This document shows, piece by piece, positions 29,830 to 41,909 of a stretch of DNA of 64,000 bases. The stretch comes from Cavia porcellus (lineage: Eukaryota > Chordata > Mammalia > Rodentia > Caviidae). Position 1 is the first letter of the stretch. Every line of letters begins with the position of its first letter. The notes below the pieces were generated by a model. That model was not told the DNA's origin and searched no databases. It worked only from the letters and a program-made list of their open reading frames with translations. The stretch is from NCBI RefSeq assembly GCF_034190915.1, contig NW_026947489.1, positions 63,612,001 to 63,676,000 of the forward strand, written 5' to 3'. The translations under genes were made by a program, and so were the position numbers.

Positions 29830-31005
29830 CTCCTCATCTTTAATTGTTCTTTATTTCTATGTTGCATGATCCTTTTGACCCAACACAAACATTTAAATCC
29901 CTAGGTTTCTATCTTAAACATATACTTTCTCTGTAGCAACAATGTACGGTCATCGAAAAACACGTGAACAGTATTACCTGAAATGTTACTGGCTTTCCCC
30001 AGGCAAATCTGCTTCCCTCCTGCGCTCCCTTTCTCGATGTGTTCAGAGACATGATCATCAGGCATCCTCAGGCCTCCACTAAGCCGAAGGGTCACCGACG
30101 TAATTACCAGGGAGGCCGCTGGGGGGCAGCAGCTTCCCCACCCTGACCCCAGCCCTGAAGGTGCTGCAGGCGCCCAGAAACCCTCAAGTTGCTGTCTCTT
30201 TCCATGATTGCGTGACAAGGATGCAGGGCCTGGGACAAGGTGGCTGTCCCGCTTCCAAACTTGGCCACGCTTTGTCGCCTGCGTTTGCAGAATCCCGTGT
30301 GGCGAATGAAGCCCCAGTCCAAGTCCAACATTAATAGCGGATTGAGGGAAAGAGCTGAGTACTGTGATTCCTTCGGGCTGGTCACCAGGTGTCACAGAAT
30401 AAAGACAAGTAGACAAGGTCACGCAGTAACCTGGAGGGGGACGATAAGACAACAACCAGGCCACACTGTAATCGTACCTGAACCCAGAGAAAAGGGCTTT
30501 AAACAGCCATAAAAACAGCCCAGCGCCCACACTACATTCAAGTTACAGGAGCGCATCTAGCCTCCTAGGTAAAAATTAAGATACTCAGCCATCAGATTTG
30601 TCCTGCTTCTTGGCAGAACTCAGTCTCGGGCAAGCTCTCGCTTCCTCCCAAACTGACCAGGCTGCTGGGGACTCTTCCCTACCTGGATCCCACTTCCCCT
30701 AGAGCCAGTCGTGTCTTCCCCTGCACCCCGCTCACAGCTGACTTCACTCACCCATAGCTGGCTTTTCAGCAACTTTTGGCTGGCAAAGGCTGGTGAACCA
30801 TGTGATGGAGCCACCCCACCATGCTGCTGACCACCCTGACCCCTTGTCATCTTTGTTTCCTTTCTTCTCCACAGGCTTCTTGTGCAGTCTGATACCTATG
30901 GGATAGCTGTGTTTTGTGTTTTAGAAAATTAGATGTTTTTTCCCCTGAAGATTGAACATGTATTATTTTTATAATAAGGAAAGTTACACCTTAAAAATGA
31001 TAGTA
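29830..31005. other. No gene recognised
   Basis: A 209-aa minus-strand frame (29901-30530) overlaps GC-richer sequence but has no recognisable domain, no conserved motif and strong competition from other frames. I do not call it. Confidence 0.45.
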
Positions 31006-31009
31006 CTTT

Positions 31010-31125
31010 GCCAGATGTGGTGGCGTATGTCTGTAATTGTAGCTCTCAGGAGGCTGAGGCAGGAGGATGGCTATGAGTTCAAGGCCAGCAGAACTACATA
31101 GTAAAACCCTGTCTCACATAATGCT
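31010..31125 (+). repeat. B1-type SINE
   Basis: 'gccagatgtggtggcgtatgtctgtaattgtagc..ggctgaggcaggaggatggctatgagttcaaggccag' and an expected end. Confidence 0.92.
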
Positions 31126-31963
31126 GCTGCTGCTGGTGGTGGTTATCAGAGGCTACACAGTACTATTTTCCACCACTGCCTTTACACAGACACTGTGAGC
31201 ATCCATTTTCCTTGCCTTACATATCAAAAGTAAAAACCATAACTTCTTACTTCTCGTCAGTTTCCACTTCTTCAACCTAATAAAAGACATTTACAACAAA
31301 CCAACAGCCAACATCTTACTAAATGGACAAAAACTGAAAGTTTTCTCTCTAAAAGCAGGAACAGGACAAGCATGTCCACTGTCTCTACTCTTTATTCAAC
31401 ATAGTTCTCAAAACTTTAGCTGGAAAAGATGGCAGATAGATAACATCTGGCTACAGAGGCTCCCTGAGATGGTCAACTTAGAATTCAACATAATACAGAG
31501 TGGGAGCCCGAAACAGAGGGAGATGAATTCTCTTGTCCCAAAAAGAACTTAAGGCAACTTGCCGACCATCCAAGGTCCTGCTGTGACTCGCCGAGGTCCC
31601 ACTGCGATTTGCCAAGCTGTCCGAGGTCCTGCCGCTTCAACATTGAGTTGGGGGGTTGGTGAGTCAAAAGGAGAGCTGAGTTGGCAGGGTACCTGCACCG
31701 ACCTGTGGTGAGTGATGGGAATGGAGCCATCCCATAAATAGGCGGCTTGGCGGAGGACATTCTGGGACCTGGCAGGACTGGCAAGCGCAAGGGGAGCAGT
31801 GACTTCAGTCAATTGTTCCCTTCCTGAACAGGATTGGTGGAATCAGCGAGGCCTGGGTCATGTGACCTGGCTGAGACCCAATAGGTTATCTGAAATCAAG
31901 TCCCTGCAGCAGTGGCACACACTAATCACATTAACCCAGTGAAACCCCAGAAGTTTGACTGAT

Positions 31964-32196
31964 AGTGCAGGCCACAGCAGCTTGACTGATTCCTGTACCG
32001 CCGCCTCTGGGCCACCAGCGAGACCTGTTGCTGTGGGCCCACTGGAGGCTGGAGCAGCGGAGCCACTCGGCGTCCACCGGCTGCCCCCACCCCTGCCCCC
32101 GCTGCCACTACCACAAAGTCCACTGCCATTGCTGCTGCCGCCCAGAGGGGAAACAGTGCAAAGTAATACAGTGCAGGCCACAGCAGCTTGACTGAT
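31964..32196 (+). repeat. 27-bp exact repeat in copy C 5' UTR
   Basis: AGTGCAGGCCACAGCAGCTTGACTGAT occupies 31964-31990 and again 32170-32196, a spacing of 206 bases, with GC-rich CCGC/CTGCC sequence between. It may be a relic of a tandem 5' UTR monomer. Confidence 0.8.
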
Positions 32197-32340
32197 CTGA
32201 AGGGGAAGGACCAGCATACACTGTCCCTGTCTGCAACTTACTAGCACACGGCAGTGGGAAGGGTCATCTAGCCAGTGCACTTCAGAAGAATTGTAACCAA
32301 CAAAGAAAGAAACTGGGGCCTCCTGGAAGAAGCAAAAAAG

Positions 32341-33420
32341 ATGGGAAGAGGAAGCAACAACAAAAAGTCCCCAGGTCCCAACCCTGAGAACATTGACCCA
32401 GGACAGGTAAATACAAAGGAGAATGAGAACAGCAAACATGCAATATCAGACACAGCACCAGTGGAAATAAAGAGATATCTTTAGGACCTCATAGACGAGT
32501 TCAAAAGTCAAATATTTAGCCAAATAAGGCAAAATATAAGAAGATTAAAAAAAGAGATACTAAGTACCCCTCAAGCAGACACAGATGGAAGAAGGGAGGA
32601 ACTCAAACAAAGGAAAGAACCATTTGATGAAGAATATAAAAAAATACAGATTATATGAAGCAGATTCAAAGAGAACTTGAAAGAAACTAAGGATAGATTA
32701 TCCAAACCGGAGGACAATTTTGCAATGTGGGAGTATGAAAGGGAAATTTTTAAAAAATAATAAGTAAACAAGCAGTAACAATACAAAGGCTAGAAGATGA
32801 CAAAAGAATCTATAACTTGAGAATAAAGAATGTGAATGAAGAAGCTGGGGTACAAACAAAGGAACTACAAAGGCTATTCACAGAAATAATTAAGGAAAAC
32901 TTCCCAAACATAGGAAAAGGAAATGATATTCTGATACATGAGGCATACAGAACTCCAGTCACCTACAACCAAAACAGAGCTACACCCAGGATTATTATCT
33001 TGATAATAATCAAGATCCCCGAAATTCAGTATAAGAACAGAATACTAAAAGCTGTTAGAGACAAGAAACAGATAACCTATAAAGAAAGGCCCATCAGAAT
33101 AATGGCAGCCTTCTCAACACAAACCATCAAGTTAAGAAGAGCCTGGAGTGAAATATTCCAAGCCCTGAAAAAAATAACCTCCATCCCAGATTGATATACC
33201 CTGCTAAACTGTCTCTAGAAATTAATGGAGAAACAAGATGTTTCCAAGGCAAAGAGGAACTTGGGAAATTTGCAACCACCAATCCAACTCTACAGAGAAT
33301 ACTGCAGGGCATTCTAGAGAGAGAGAAAAGTACTAGGATTCCAGGAACAGGGGCAGAGAGGCCTCAATGAATGAAGCAGAAAACAAAATGAAGAAGATAA
33401 GAAGACAACTGATGGCAAAA
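32341..33420 (+). pseudogene. Decayed L1-type ORF1 (copy C)
   Basis: It begins ATGGGAAGAGGAAGCAAC, the conserved MGRGSN start, and reads as ORF1 for 48 codons to a stop at 32482-32484. Later parts survive in separate frames: an RRM-like part at 32817-33194 beginning MRIKNVNEEAG and a C-terminal piece up to MNEAENKMKK at 33367. Several stops and frameshifts make it non-coding. Where readable it resembles copy B more than copy A because it keeps the NPEN..DPG..NSKHA segment that copy A lacks. Confidence 0.85.
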
Positions 33421-34081
33421 AAAGAGCATAGCAGAAATGAGGCAGAGAAAATTTTATTTAAAAAGGATATGATTGATAGTATCAAGTCTGAGAGTATAGG
33501 CAACTACACTGAAGATGACAAGACTATTTATTACACACTCTGGTTTGATAACTGCTGGTTTTTGAAGTTCTATACTATATACAAAGTTGTGTTTTTATTA
33601 ATACTGTTATGTACTGATATATTCAATTATACTATGTCTGATGATATAGCCAGTTCTAATGGAGGTGACAAGAGACAACACAGGAACCATGGTAGAACTC
33701 TTTGTACAACAGTCTTATATGTTTATTTTGTTTCATGTGTTTATAGGAATATGTTTTGTTTTGCCTTGCTTTGTTTTGTTTCTCCCTCTAATATAGAAAG
33801 GATAGAAATACATGTTAAGACTCATGCATGTGTAGAATCTACAAATGGTTTATGAGAACTGATCTTATGACACATGATGAAATGAACAGATACTTTGAAG
33901 AAAAAGAGACACTAAAATACCGAGTGCTGATCCTGGAGTGTCATAATGTGAAACCCAGGAATAGTATTATTCTTTGTTCAGAGTGATATTAGCCTGCTTG
34001 GGTTTATTCAATCTCAACATAATTGAAGATATGGATAATTGCATGTATGTTTAAGTGTATAGGATTGATAACCATATTTCT

Positions 34082-37000
34082 TTTTTAAATTTTTTTTATT
34101 TTATTTAAGGAGAAAAAAGAAAAAAATCAGAAAAAGGTAAAAGTTATGCAGAATTTCAGAAAAATAAACAATAGGAAATCACTAGTTAATTACATGTTGA
34201 AGTTACAAAATTAAAGCATATAGAGGGGACTTTCAAACAGTGAGACTGCAAACAGTTTTGTTCAATGATCCAACAAAGCTCAGTAATATGGTTATCTATC
34301 TTATACACTTAAATATATATGCAGTTATATATTTTAGAGAACTTTCTTTTTCTTTCTTTTGACAGTTATACATTTTGGGTTTTATTACTCCCACAGTTCT
34401 TATTACTTTTTTTTTGAAGAAAGTAAAACCAAATGTGACCTACCAGGACAGAGTCAGTCAAATCAAAAGGATGGACATAATACATAATGTAAAAACAAAA
34501 TACAAGGTGATCAACAATGGTTACCATAATGCATCTTATTATCTTAAAAAGAATTGCCTATATCATCAGTTATAATAAAATTGAACAAAACAGTAAAGAA
34601 TAAGACCAATAAAACCAAAACATTGGAGACATTAGAGGACTTCAAAAGAAGATAATAGTCAACCAGAGTGGGCGTCAAAATGAATCTTATTGTCTTCATA
34701 GTTGTTGCCTATACTTTCAAACTTGGTACTATCAGACGTAACAGAGTAGAGGAAAATCAGTCAAAACAAGATGGTGAGAGCAATACAGAGTTTCAAATCA
34801 AGTTAATAGGAAATCAGAGTGGGTTACTATAATATATCCTGCTATTTTTTATTTATTTTTCCCTTAATTAAAAGGATAAAAATGAAAAAGTAGATAATAA
34901 AAAGGAGATTGAGATAAAAAAAAAAGAGGGCATAACAACAAAACAGCACAGGTCAAAACATAGCCATTTAAGCAAAATAGTGTTTCACCACAAGATAATC
35001 TCGACATAATAGTAATTACCATAGTGTCTCTTCCCTTAAAATCTTTAGGTATAACTTCGTATACTGTAGCATCAAATGTATCAAGACAATGTAAAACCAT
35101 TCAAGAGAATGACAGTATTATAGGGTATTTAGAATCAACTAACAGAAAATAAACAATGGTTTCTGTATAATCTCCTTGTCTATAAAAGTTTTTGTTTATA
35201 TTATCACATATAATAAAATCCAATAAGATACAACACGTTAAAACCGATGGAGACAGAAGAACAAAAGCTTGATGGGACTTCAAAACAAGATGATATTAAA
35301 TCAGCACTACCTATTATGATGTCTTGTTTTCTCCAAAATGGCTGTTCCTACCATCCAACCTTCTCTGCCTCATTTCTGTTGAGCTCTTTTTCTGTCATTA
35401 GTTGTCATTTTGTCCTCTTAATTTCGCTTTCTGCTCCATTCATTGTGGCCTCTCTGCCACTGTTTCTGGAATCTTGGTATTTTTCATTTTTAGAATATCC
35501 TGCAGTAATCTCTGCAGAGTTGAATTGGTGGTTGCAAATTCCCCTAGTTCCTCTTTATCCTGGAAGCACCTTGTTTTTCCATCAATTTCTAGGGACAGTT
35601 GTGCAGGATATATCAATCTTGGCTGGGGGTTATTATCTTTCAAAGCTTGAATTATTTCCCCCCATGCTCTTCATGATTTGATGGTTTGTGCCGAGAAGTC
35701 TGCTGTAATTCTGATGAGTGTTCCCTTGTAAGTGATCTGTTTCTTGTCTCTGACAGCTTTTAATATCCTGTTCTTATATTGGATTTCTGGAATTTTGATT
35801 ATTATATGCCTGAGTGTAGTTCTGTTTGGGTTATAGGTGGCGGGGGTCCTGTATGCCTCATACATCTGAGTATCTTTACCTTTTGCTAAATTAGGGAAAT
35901 TCTCCTGGATTATTTCTGTGAATAGCTTTTGTAGTTCATTTGTTTGAGTCCCTACTTCTTCTTTTATGTTCTTAATTCTTAAGTTATAGATCCTTTTATC
36001 ATCTTCTAGTCTTTGTATTATTGCTGTTTGTTTTCTTGTTATTTTTAAGAAGTTTTTCATTTCATGCTCCCACCTTACAAATCTGTCCTCCAGTTCTGAT
36101 AATCTATCCTTAGTTTCTTTCAAGCTGTTATGCCAGCTTTCAATAGAGTTTTTAGTTTCCTGGTAATCTCTTTGAACCTGCTTCATGTATTCTATGTTTT
36201 CTCTATTTTCTCCATCAAACAATTCTCCCCTTTTTTTCTGTTCTTCCATTCCACCATCTGTTTTTTCTTGGGTGGTACTTAGCATTTCTCTAACTATTCT
36301 ACTTATTTCTTGCTTTATTTCATTAAAATCTTCATTTTTGAACTCGTCTATGAGGCTCCCGAGATACCGCTTTATGTCTATAGGTGCCGTGTCTGATATT
36401 GCATGCTTTCTGTCTTCATTCTCTTTTGCATTTACCTTTCCTGGATCAGTGTTCTCAGGATTGGGGACTGAGGATCCTTTCTTGTTGCTCCCTTTTCCCA
36501 TACTTTTTGTTCCTTCCATACATGCGTATGTAGGAGGCCCAGTTGTTTTTTTTTTTTTTTTTTTTTCTCTTTTTCTGTTACAGTTTGTTTGAATCCGCCA
36601 GCTAGGTGTTCCCGCCCACTGCAGTGTACTAGGGAGACACAGACCTGGGTAGCCTCTGCTGGGCCCGCCCCTCCAGGTCAACCTACTGAATGCTTCACTG
36701 CTAGGGTGTACCGCCAGGTGCAGGGACCTGATTTGGGCTAGCCTACCGGATCTTAATCCATGGCGTCACCAGGCTAAGCACTCCCCACCACTCCTGCTTG
36801 AGAGGGGAATATGCAACTAAAGTCACTGCAGGGCCCTGTTCCGGCTAGTCTGCTCATTCCCAGAATGTCCTCTATTGGAGCCTCCCTAGTCTATGAAAGG
36901 GTCCCCATTTCTCTCACTCACTGCAGGTTGATGCAGGTCTCCCTGCCAGTCCCGCTCTCAACGCTGTTTGGTTCGCCGATTCCAGCTCTCAGAGCTTTCG

Positions 37001-37297
37001 CGCGTCTCTCTCCCCGCCGTGTGGATTGGGATGCAGTATCGGCAGCAGGAGATTCAAATCGCGGCTTCCAATGGTGCAGGATCCAGCTTCCGCACTGAGA
37101 TTTTACCTGTTCCTGTTATAGCATCAGGATTGCATTTCCAGTTGGTTTCTTTCAGCTTAGTTCATTCCTGGGTCGGCAGGGTACATCCCCCTCACGTAGG
37201 ACTCCTCACACGGCACCGCTCCTGGATTCTAAACTGGTAATCTCAGAGAGCCTCTGTGGCTGCTGTTATTTGTCCGCCATGTTCTCCTGGAAGTCCA
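34082..37297 (-). mobile_element. Copy B: ORF1-only (half-L1) retrotransposon
   Basis: Inserted in the tail of copy C with a 14-bp perfect target duplication ATAACCATATTTCT (34068-34081 and 37298-37311). On the minus strand it runs CTTCCAGGAGAACATGGCGG, GC-rich 5' UTR, an A-run just before ORF1 (36545-36567), ORF1, a ~1.3 kb tail of ~150-bp units, and an A-tail (T-run from 34082). Same architecture as copy A, without ORF2. Confidence 0.9.
35440..36681 (-). pseudogene. L1-type ORF1 with a nonsense mutation (copy B)
   Basis: The open frame of 336 aa (36681-35671) has the conserved start MGKGSNKK about 60 residues in, a coiled coil and an RRM-like region, and then stops where copy A has an Arg codon. 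Copy A has CGA and copy B has TGA at that position, a CpG transition. The same frame continues beyond the stop (to 35440) with RLIYPAQLSLEIDGK. It also loses the copy A C-terminal end through a later frameshift. Apart from these two changes it is well preserved, so copy B lost its coding capacity recently. Confidence 0.9.
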
Positions 37298-37551
37298 ATA
37301 ACCATATTTCTAAGTTTTTGTTGGATAATTGAACAGAACTGGTTGCAATCTCACTGTTTGAATCCCCACTTTATATGCTCCACTTTAGTATCTTGAATAA
37401 CTATTTGTAAGAAGACAATCTGTAATCATTAGTGATTTCTTATTGTTTACTTTTCTCTTTGAAATTATGTATTATTTCTACGCATTTTCTGTCTTGTTTA
37501 GTCTTACTGTAAATAAAAATTTAAAAAAATAAAAAAATAAACTTTAGGTGG

Positions 37552-38693
37552 AGCAATTAGACAAGAGAAAGAAAAGGAAAAGATAGGAAAGGAAGATGTT
37601 AAAGTATCGTTATTTGTAGATGACATGATACTCTACTTACAAGATCCCAAAAAGCTCCACCAAAAGACTTCTGGATTTAATAAGCAAATTTAGTAACATA
37701 GCTGGTTACAAAGCCAACACTCAAACATCAAGAGCCTTTCTATACATGAATAACAAACTCACTGAGAGAGAAATCAGGGAAACAATGTCTTTTAAACAGC
37801 ATTGAAAATATGAAATACTTAGGAATCAATCTAACAAAAGATATAAAAGACATCTATATTGAAAGCCACAGTACTCTGAAAAAGGATATTGAAGAGGATA
37901 TTAGAAAAAGGAGAGATATGCCATGCTCTTGAGTAGGAAGAACAAATGTAGTGAAAATGGCCATACTTCCAAAACTATTATGCGATTCAATGCAACCCCA
38001 ATCAAAATTCCAATAGCATATCTCACAGAATTAGGGAAAAGAATCCTAAAATTTATCTGGAACCAGAAAAGACTGAGAATAGCAAGGCAATGCTGGGCAA
38101 CAAAGACAAGATGGAGCATCACGATCCCTGAATTGAAATTACACTATAAAGCTACTGTGATTAAAGTGTGGTATTGGCGAAAACAAAAAACAAAAACAAA
38201 AACAAAAAGAGTCAAAGGTCAGTGGAACACAGTAGAAGATGCAGAAAAAACTGCAGACACACTAAGCCATCTTATCTTTGACAAAGATGCCAAACACATT
38301 CACTGGAAGAAAGATAGCCTCTTTAATGAATGGTGCTGGAAAAATTGGCTCTACACATGCCAAAGATTCAAACTGGACCCATATCTTTCAATATGTACCA
38401 AGATAAAATCAGAATGGATCAAAGATCTTAATGTTAAAAAAGAAATAATAAATATTCTGGAAGACGGAGTAGCTAAAACTCTTGAACACATTGGTACAGG
38501 CAAAAGACTTTATGAACAAAACCTGGATTGCACAGAAACTATCACAAAGAATCAACAACTGCGATTCCACTCTATTGAAAAGCTTTTGCACAGCAAGAGA
38601 AACCACCAACAGAGTGAAGAGACAACTCACAACGTGGGAGAAAAGGTTTGCCATCTGTACCTCAGACAAAGGATTACTACTGCGAACATATAA
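37552..38693 (+). pseudogene. L1 ORF2 fragment (RT core to C-terminus)
   Basis: Soon after the junction the translation gives LFVDDMIL, the RT catalytic FxDD-type motif (about 37610-37633). Farther on IPIAYLTELGKRILKFIWNQK and HYKATVIKVWYW (from about 38000) are standard L1 ORF2 landmarks. There are several stops and a frameshift, and an AAAAAC expansion at 38180-38206. No endonuclease domain remains. Confidence 0.88.
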
Positions 38694-39377
38694 AGAACTT
38701 AAAAAGAAAAATCAATCCTCTCAGATTTAAAGATCCAATTCAAAAATTGGCATGTGAGATGAATACACACTTCTCAGGTAAAGACATACCAATAGCAAAT
38801 AAATGTGTGAAAAAATGTCTAGCATCACTGGTCATTTGAAAGATGCAAATTAAAATAACATTGAATTCCACCTTACCCCGGAAAGAATGGCTATTATTAA
38901 GAAATCAACCAATAACAAATGCTGGAGGGGCTGTGGGGAAAAAGAAACCCTTCTTCAACTGTTAGGGGGAGTGTTGAGTGGTGCAACCACTGTACAAATT
39001 AGTGTGGAGATTCCTCAAACAACTAGGACTAGAAGTTCCATTCAACCCAACTATTCCCCTTCTGGGTATCTTCCCAAAAGAATTAAAAACATAATGCCAC
39101 AGCAATGTATGTGCACCCATGTTTATAGTAGTATAATTTGTAACAGCCAGATCTTGGGAACAACCTAAATGCCAATGGACTGAGGATTGGGGAAAAAAAA
39201 AAAAAAGGTGTGGTATTTTCATACAACGGAGTACTACTCAACCATAAATAAGGATAAACTTGAGATTTTTATAGGTTAATGGTTGCAACTTGAGACCATA
39301 CTCATTAGTGAAATAAATAAGACACTTGTGTGAACATTGTATGGCCTCACTGGGGTGGGAGGCTGAAAGAAACAACA

Positions 39378-39380
39378 TAC

Positions 39381-39474
<94 letters not shown>

Positions 39475-39505
39475 GTATATATATGTATATGTATGTAGTT
39501 AAGAC
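39378..39505. repeat. TGTATA/TGTATG microsatellite at L1 3' end
   Basis: Repeated ATGTAT and GTGTAT hexamers over about 125 bases. It sits where the poly-A tail of the L1 would be, so it probably arose from the tail. Confidence 0.92.
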
Positions 39506-39509
39506 AGTT

Positions 39510-40075
39510 ATACTACTGATTTCTCTGAGTTCACTGAAGAGAAAGATTTGTGCTGGTGCTGGTGTTGTTCAGACAATGAATGCAGATGTCTTGTGCTCTG
39601 GGAGAATGATTTGGAGATGACAGTGCAAAGCAATTATACAACTGTTGCCCCCGATTGACACATTTTGAAATTTTGTTATTCTCCTTGAGATAAAATGGAT
39701 TTGGAAAAAATTGCAATTTTCTTTGTCTCTTTTATGTCAATCGTTATTCTTCTATTCTACCTTAACATTACCTACCTCAAATGTTGTCAGAAGATTAAAT
39801 GAGAGAAACATAAAGTGCTTGTAAAAGTATTTGGCATATATTCCGAGCACTCAATAATATTACCTCTTGTTGTTATCATTTATATTTCTATACAGTTAAA
39901 TTATTCTAATTATAAACTGCACACATGGTAATATTTTAAATTCACCATTAAAATGTAATCCTCCATATATAAATCTTCATATATTTGTCAAGTATTATGT
40001 TAATGTGAAAATATCTAGAAAGAAATTTATATATATAAATTACATATAACATACATGTTATATATGTAGTTTGTA
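39510..40075. other. No gene recognised
   Basis: AT-rich sequence. A MIR/L2-like phrase occurs near 39815-39870 ('ggcatatattccgagcactcaataatatta'). Confidence 0.5.
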
Positions 40076-40077
40076 TG

Positions 40078-40250
40078 TGTGCAAGGTACTGGGGAGCCAA
40101 TCCAGAACCTTTGCACTGAGCTACATCCCTGGCCCATTTGTGTGGGGTTTTTTTCCTTATTTTATTTTATTTTTCAGTACTGGGAATGGAACTCAGGGCC
40201 TCGTGCTTGCCAGGCAGGTGCTGTGCTGCTGAGCTAAATCCCCGGCCCTG
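40078..40250 (-). repeat. Old and younger tRNA-derived SINEs
   Basis: 40078-40136 ('aaggtactggggagccaatccag..ctgagctacatccctggccc') is a diverged copy. 40145-40250 is a cleaner minus-strand copy ending 'gctgagctaaatccccggcccct'. Confidence 0.85.
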
Positions 40251-40594
40251 TAAGAGAAAATAATCTTGAAATCTTTGTTTTTACAGCCTCTTATATTTAT
40301 TTTGTATAACTAAAACGATTTAAAATATAAGCTCTAAGTAAAATATTACAGCTTCTTTCTTCCCTAACAAGGTTAAATCCACTGTGAATTCTTTGATGTA
40401 ATTGGTGAATAGGAGTCACTGTCATTGTGTGAATTAGCTAAGTGAGAAACATTAAAATATATTTCTGTTGACCTAAATTATCTTGGTGCCATCAGACTCA
40501 TCAGATGAAATATTCAGTCCTCACATCACATTTCTTATTGTGTACACCAAAGTATTCACTCAGAATATTTTCTGCTCAAAATGTAATTCCATGA

Positions 40595-40910
40595 GGGACA
40601 CAGTATACACCTTAATCTCAGCACTAGGGAGGCCAAGGGTCACAAGTTAGAGGCCAGCCAGAGAAGCACAGTAAGCTCCTGTCAACAAAAAAGGAAGAAA
40701 AAAACAGAAAGCAAGAAAAAGAGGCAATCCCATCTGTACCAGAGGTGCATGCCTGTAATCCCAGTATTAGGAAGGCTGAGGCAAAAGGATTTCAACTCAA
40801 GCTTAGCCAGGGCAAATTACTGAGACCTTGTTTTGAAATAAGAAGATAAAAAAGCCCAGGGATGTAGCTCAGGGCTCCCTGGGTTCAATGTCTAGTACAG
40901 CAAAAAAGAA
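40595..40910 (+). repeat. Two B1-type SINEs and a tRNA-derived SINE
   Basis: 40595-40690 and 40725-40850 are diverged plus-strand B1 copies. 40852-40906 carries 'cccagggatgtagctcaggg..tccctgggttcaatgtc', a shortened ID-like copy. Confidence 0.8.
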
Positions 40911-41095
40911 AAAAGCAATTCCATCTAAAATGCAGGCTGTGACCTGTTAAATACCATGCCATCGAAACTAGGCTATTTGTTATATAATTGCTTTTAAACT
41001 GAAAAATAAAGTGTCAATTTTTTATTCATTGTGAGTAAATGTCATTCTCCTTGCCTGATTTTCAAATATAAATTCAATAAAGATAAATAGAAGGG

Positions 41096-41130
41096 GCTGA
41101 GGATTTAGCTCAGTGGCACAAGTGAAGCTT
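41096..41130 (+). repeat. Fragment of tRNA-Ala-like SINE
   Basis: Only GGGGCTGAGGATTTAGCTCAGTGGCACAAGTG is present: the tRNA-like 5' head (A box), with no B box or tail. Confidence 0.75.
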
Positions 41131-41281
41131 AAAATGTATTTCTAGTAAGCCAAATTGAGTTTCTTCTCTTAGAATACATATGATCTGAAGGTAGACAAAT
41201 GCCTTACATGTTTCTCCACTATTTCAGCTACTGTCCAGAATACTACAGTTGTCATGATTGTTTTGGGGGAAGGGTTGTTTT

Positions 41282-41475
41282 TGTTTGTCAATACTGGAGA
41301 TCAAAACCAGGACCTTTGCATGACCTACATCTCCAGCTCTTTTTAATTTTTCTTTTAAGACAGTCTTGCTAAATCACTAAATTGTGCAGGCAGGGCTTGA
41401 ACTTGAGATTTTCCTGCCACAGCCTCCAAAAGTACTAGGATTACAGGCACACATCAGTAGGTCTGCCTTAAATTG
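41282..41475 (-). repeat. Old tRNA-derived SINE and B1
   Basis: 'tcaatactggagatcaaaaccagg..acctacatctccagctc' is followed by a minus-strand B1 with 'cctgccacagcctccaaaagtactaggattacaggc'. Confidence 0.75.
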
Positions 41476-41507
41476 TTTTGTGAAAAATTTAGTAGAGGCA
41501 TGTCTTA

Positions 41508-41907
41508 GTTCATGTTCTGCTATAACAAAATACCTGGGGCAGGGTAATTTATAAAGAAGTTTATTTAGCTTACAGTTCCAGAGGCCAGAAAATCTGAGAA
41601 TATGGTGGTGGCATTTGCTTGGCATCTGCTGAGGATTTTCTTGCCGCATCGTAACACAGCAGGGTCATTACATAAAGAGACTGAAAGCAAGCAAGCCGTA
41701 CAGTGAGTCTGATTTTATAACACACCTATTTCCATAATATCTGATTACCCTATTCAATGGTTCAATCCAGTAACGAGAACAGAACCCATATGACCCAATC
41801 ATCACCTGAAAGTCCTGCCTCTCACATACAGTATTATTATCATATAACTTTGGGGGTTAAGTTTCCAACGCATGAAATATTTTTGGGGAAATATTCAAAC
41901 CAAAACA
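41508..41907 (-). repeat. MaLR (MLT1/MST-type) LTR
   Basis: Read on the minus strand it begins TGTTTTGGTTTGAATATTT and runs through 'gatgattgggtcatatggg', 'ataaacttctttataaattaccc' to 'gttcatgaactaagacat'. This order of landmarks is typical of ERVL-MaLR LTRs. No internal region is present, so it is a solo LTR. Confidence 0.75.
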
Positions 41908-41909
41908 GG

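Larger units (their letters stand above)
31424..37538 (+). mobile_element. Copy C: ORF1-only L1, decayed, interrupted by copy B
   Basis: It starts AAAAGATGGCAGATAG inside L1 ORF2, with a 13-bp target duplication AAACTTTAG(C/G)TGG. Its 5' UTR (31424-32340) differs from copies A and B. ORF1 runs 32341 to about 33420 with stops and frameshifts. The tail continues to about 34081 and, after copy B, from 37312 to an A-rich end at 37538. No ORF2 of its own. Confidence 0.85.
31266..39505 (+). mobile_element. 5'-truncated L1, interrupted by copy C at 31424-37538
   Basis: L1 ORF2 sequence starts near 31266 ('ctaataaaagacatttacaac') and is broken after AAACTTTAGCTGG (31411-31423). It resumes at AAACTTTAGGTGG (37539-37551) and runs through the RT core and ORF2 C-terminus to a 3' UTR ending near 39375. 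A TGTATG microsatellite sits at its 3' end. Only the second half of ORF2 and the 3' end remain. Confidence 0.88.

Noticed and set aside
29901..30530. 209-aa minus-strand frame
   Set aside because: No recognisable domain, overlapping open frames on both strands and no exon-like boundaries; likely chance in GC-richer DNA.
31858..32439. 193-aa minus-strand frame with Gly/Ser-rich segment
   Set aside because: It lies antisense to the GC-rich 5' UTR of copy C; the Gly-rich part mirrors CCGC/CTGCC repeats.
39330..39620. 96-aa frame with a Tyr/Val/Cys-Val repeat
   Set aside because: It is translated microsatellite at the L1 3' end.
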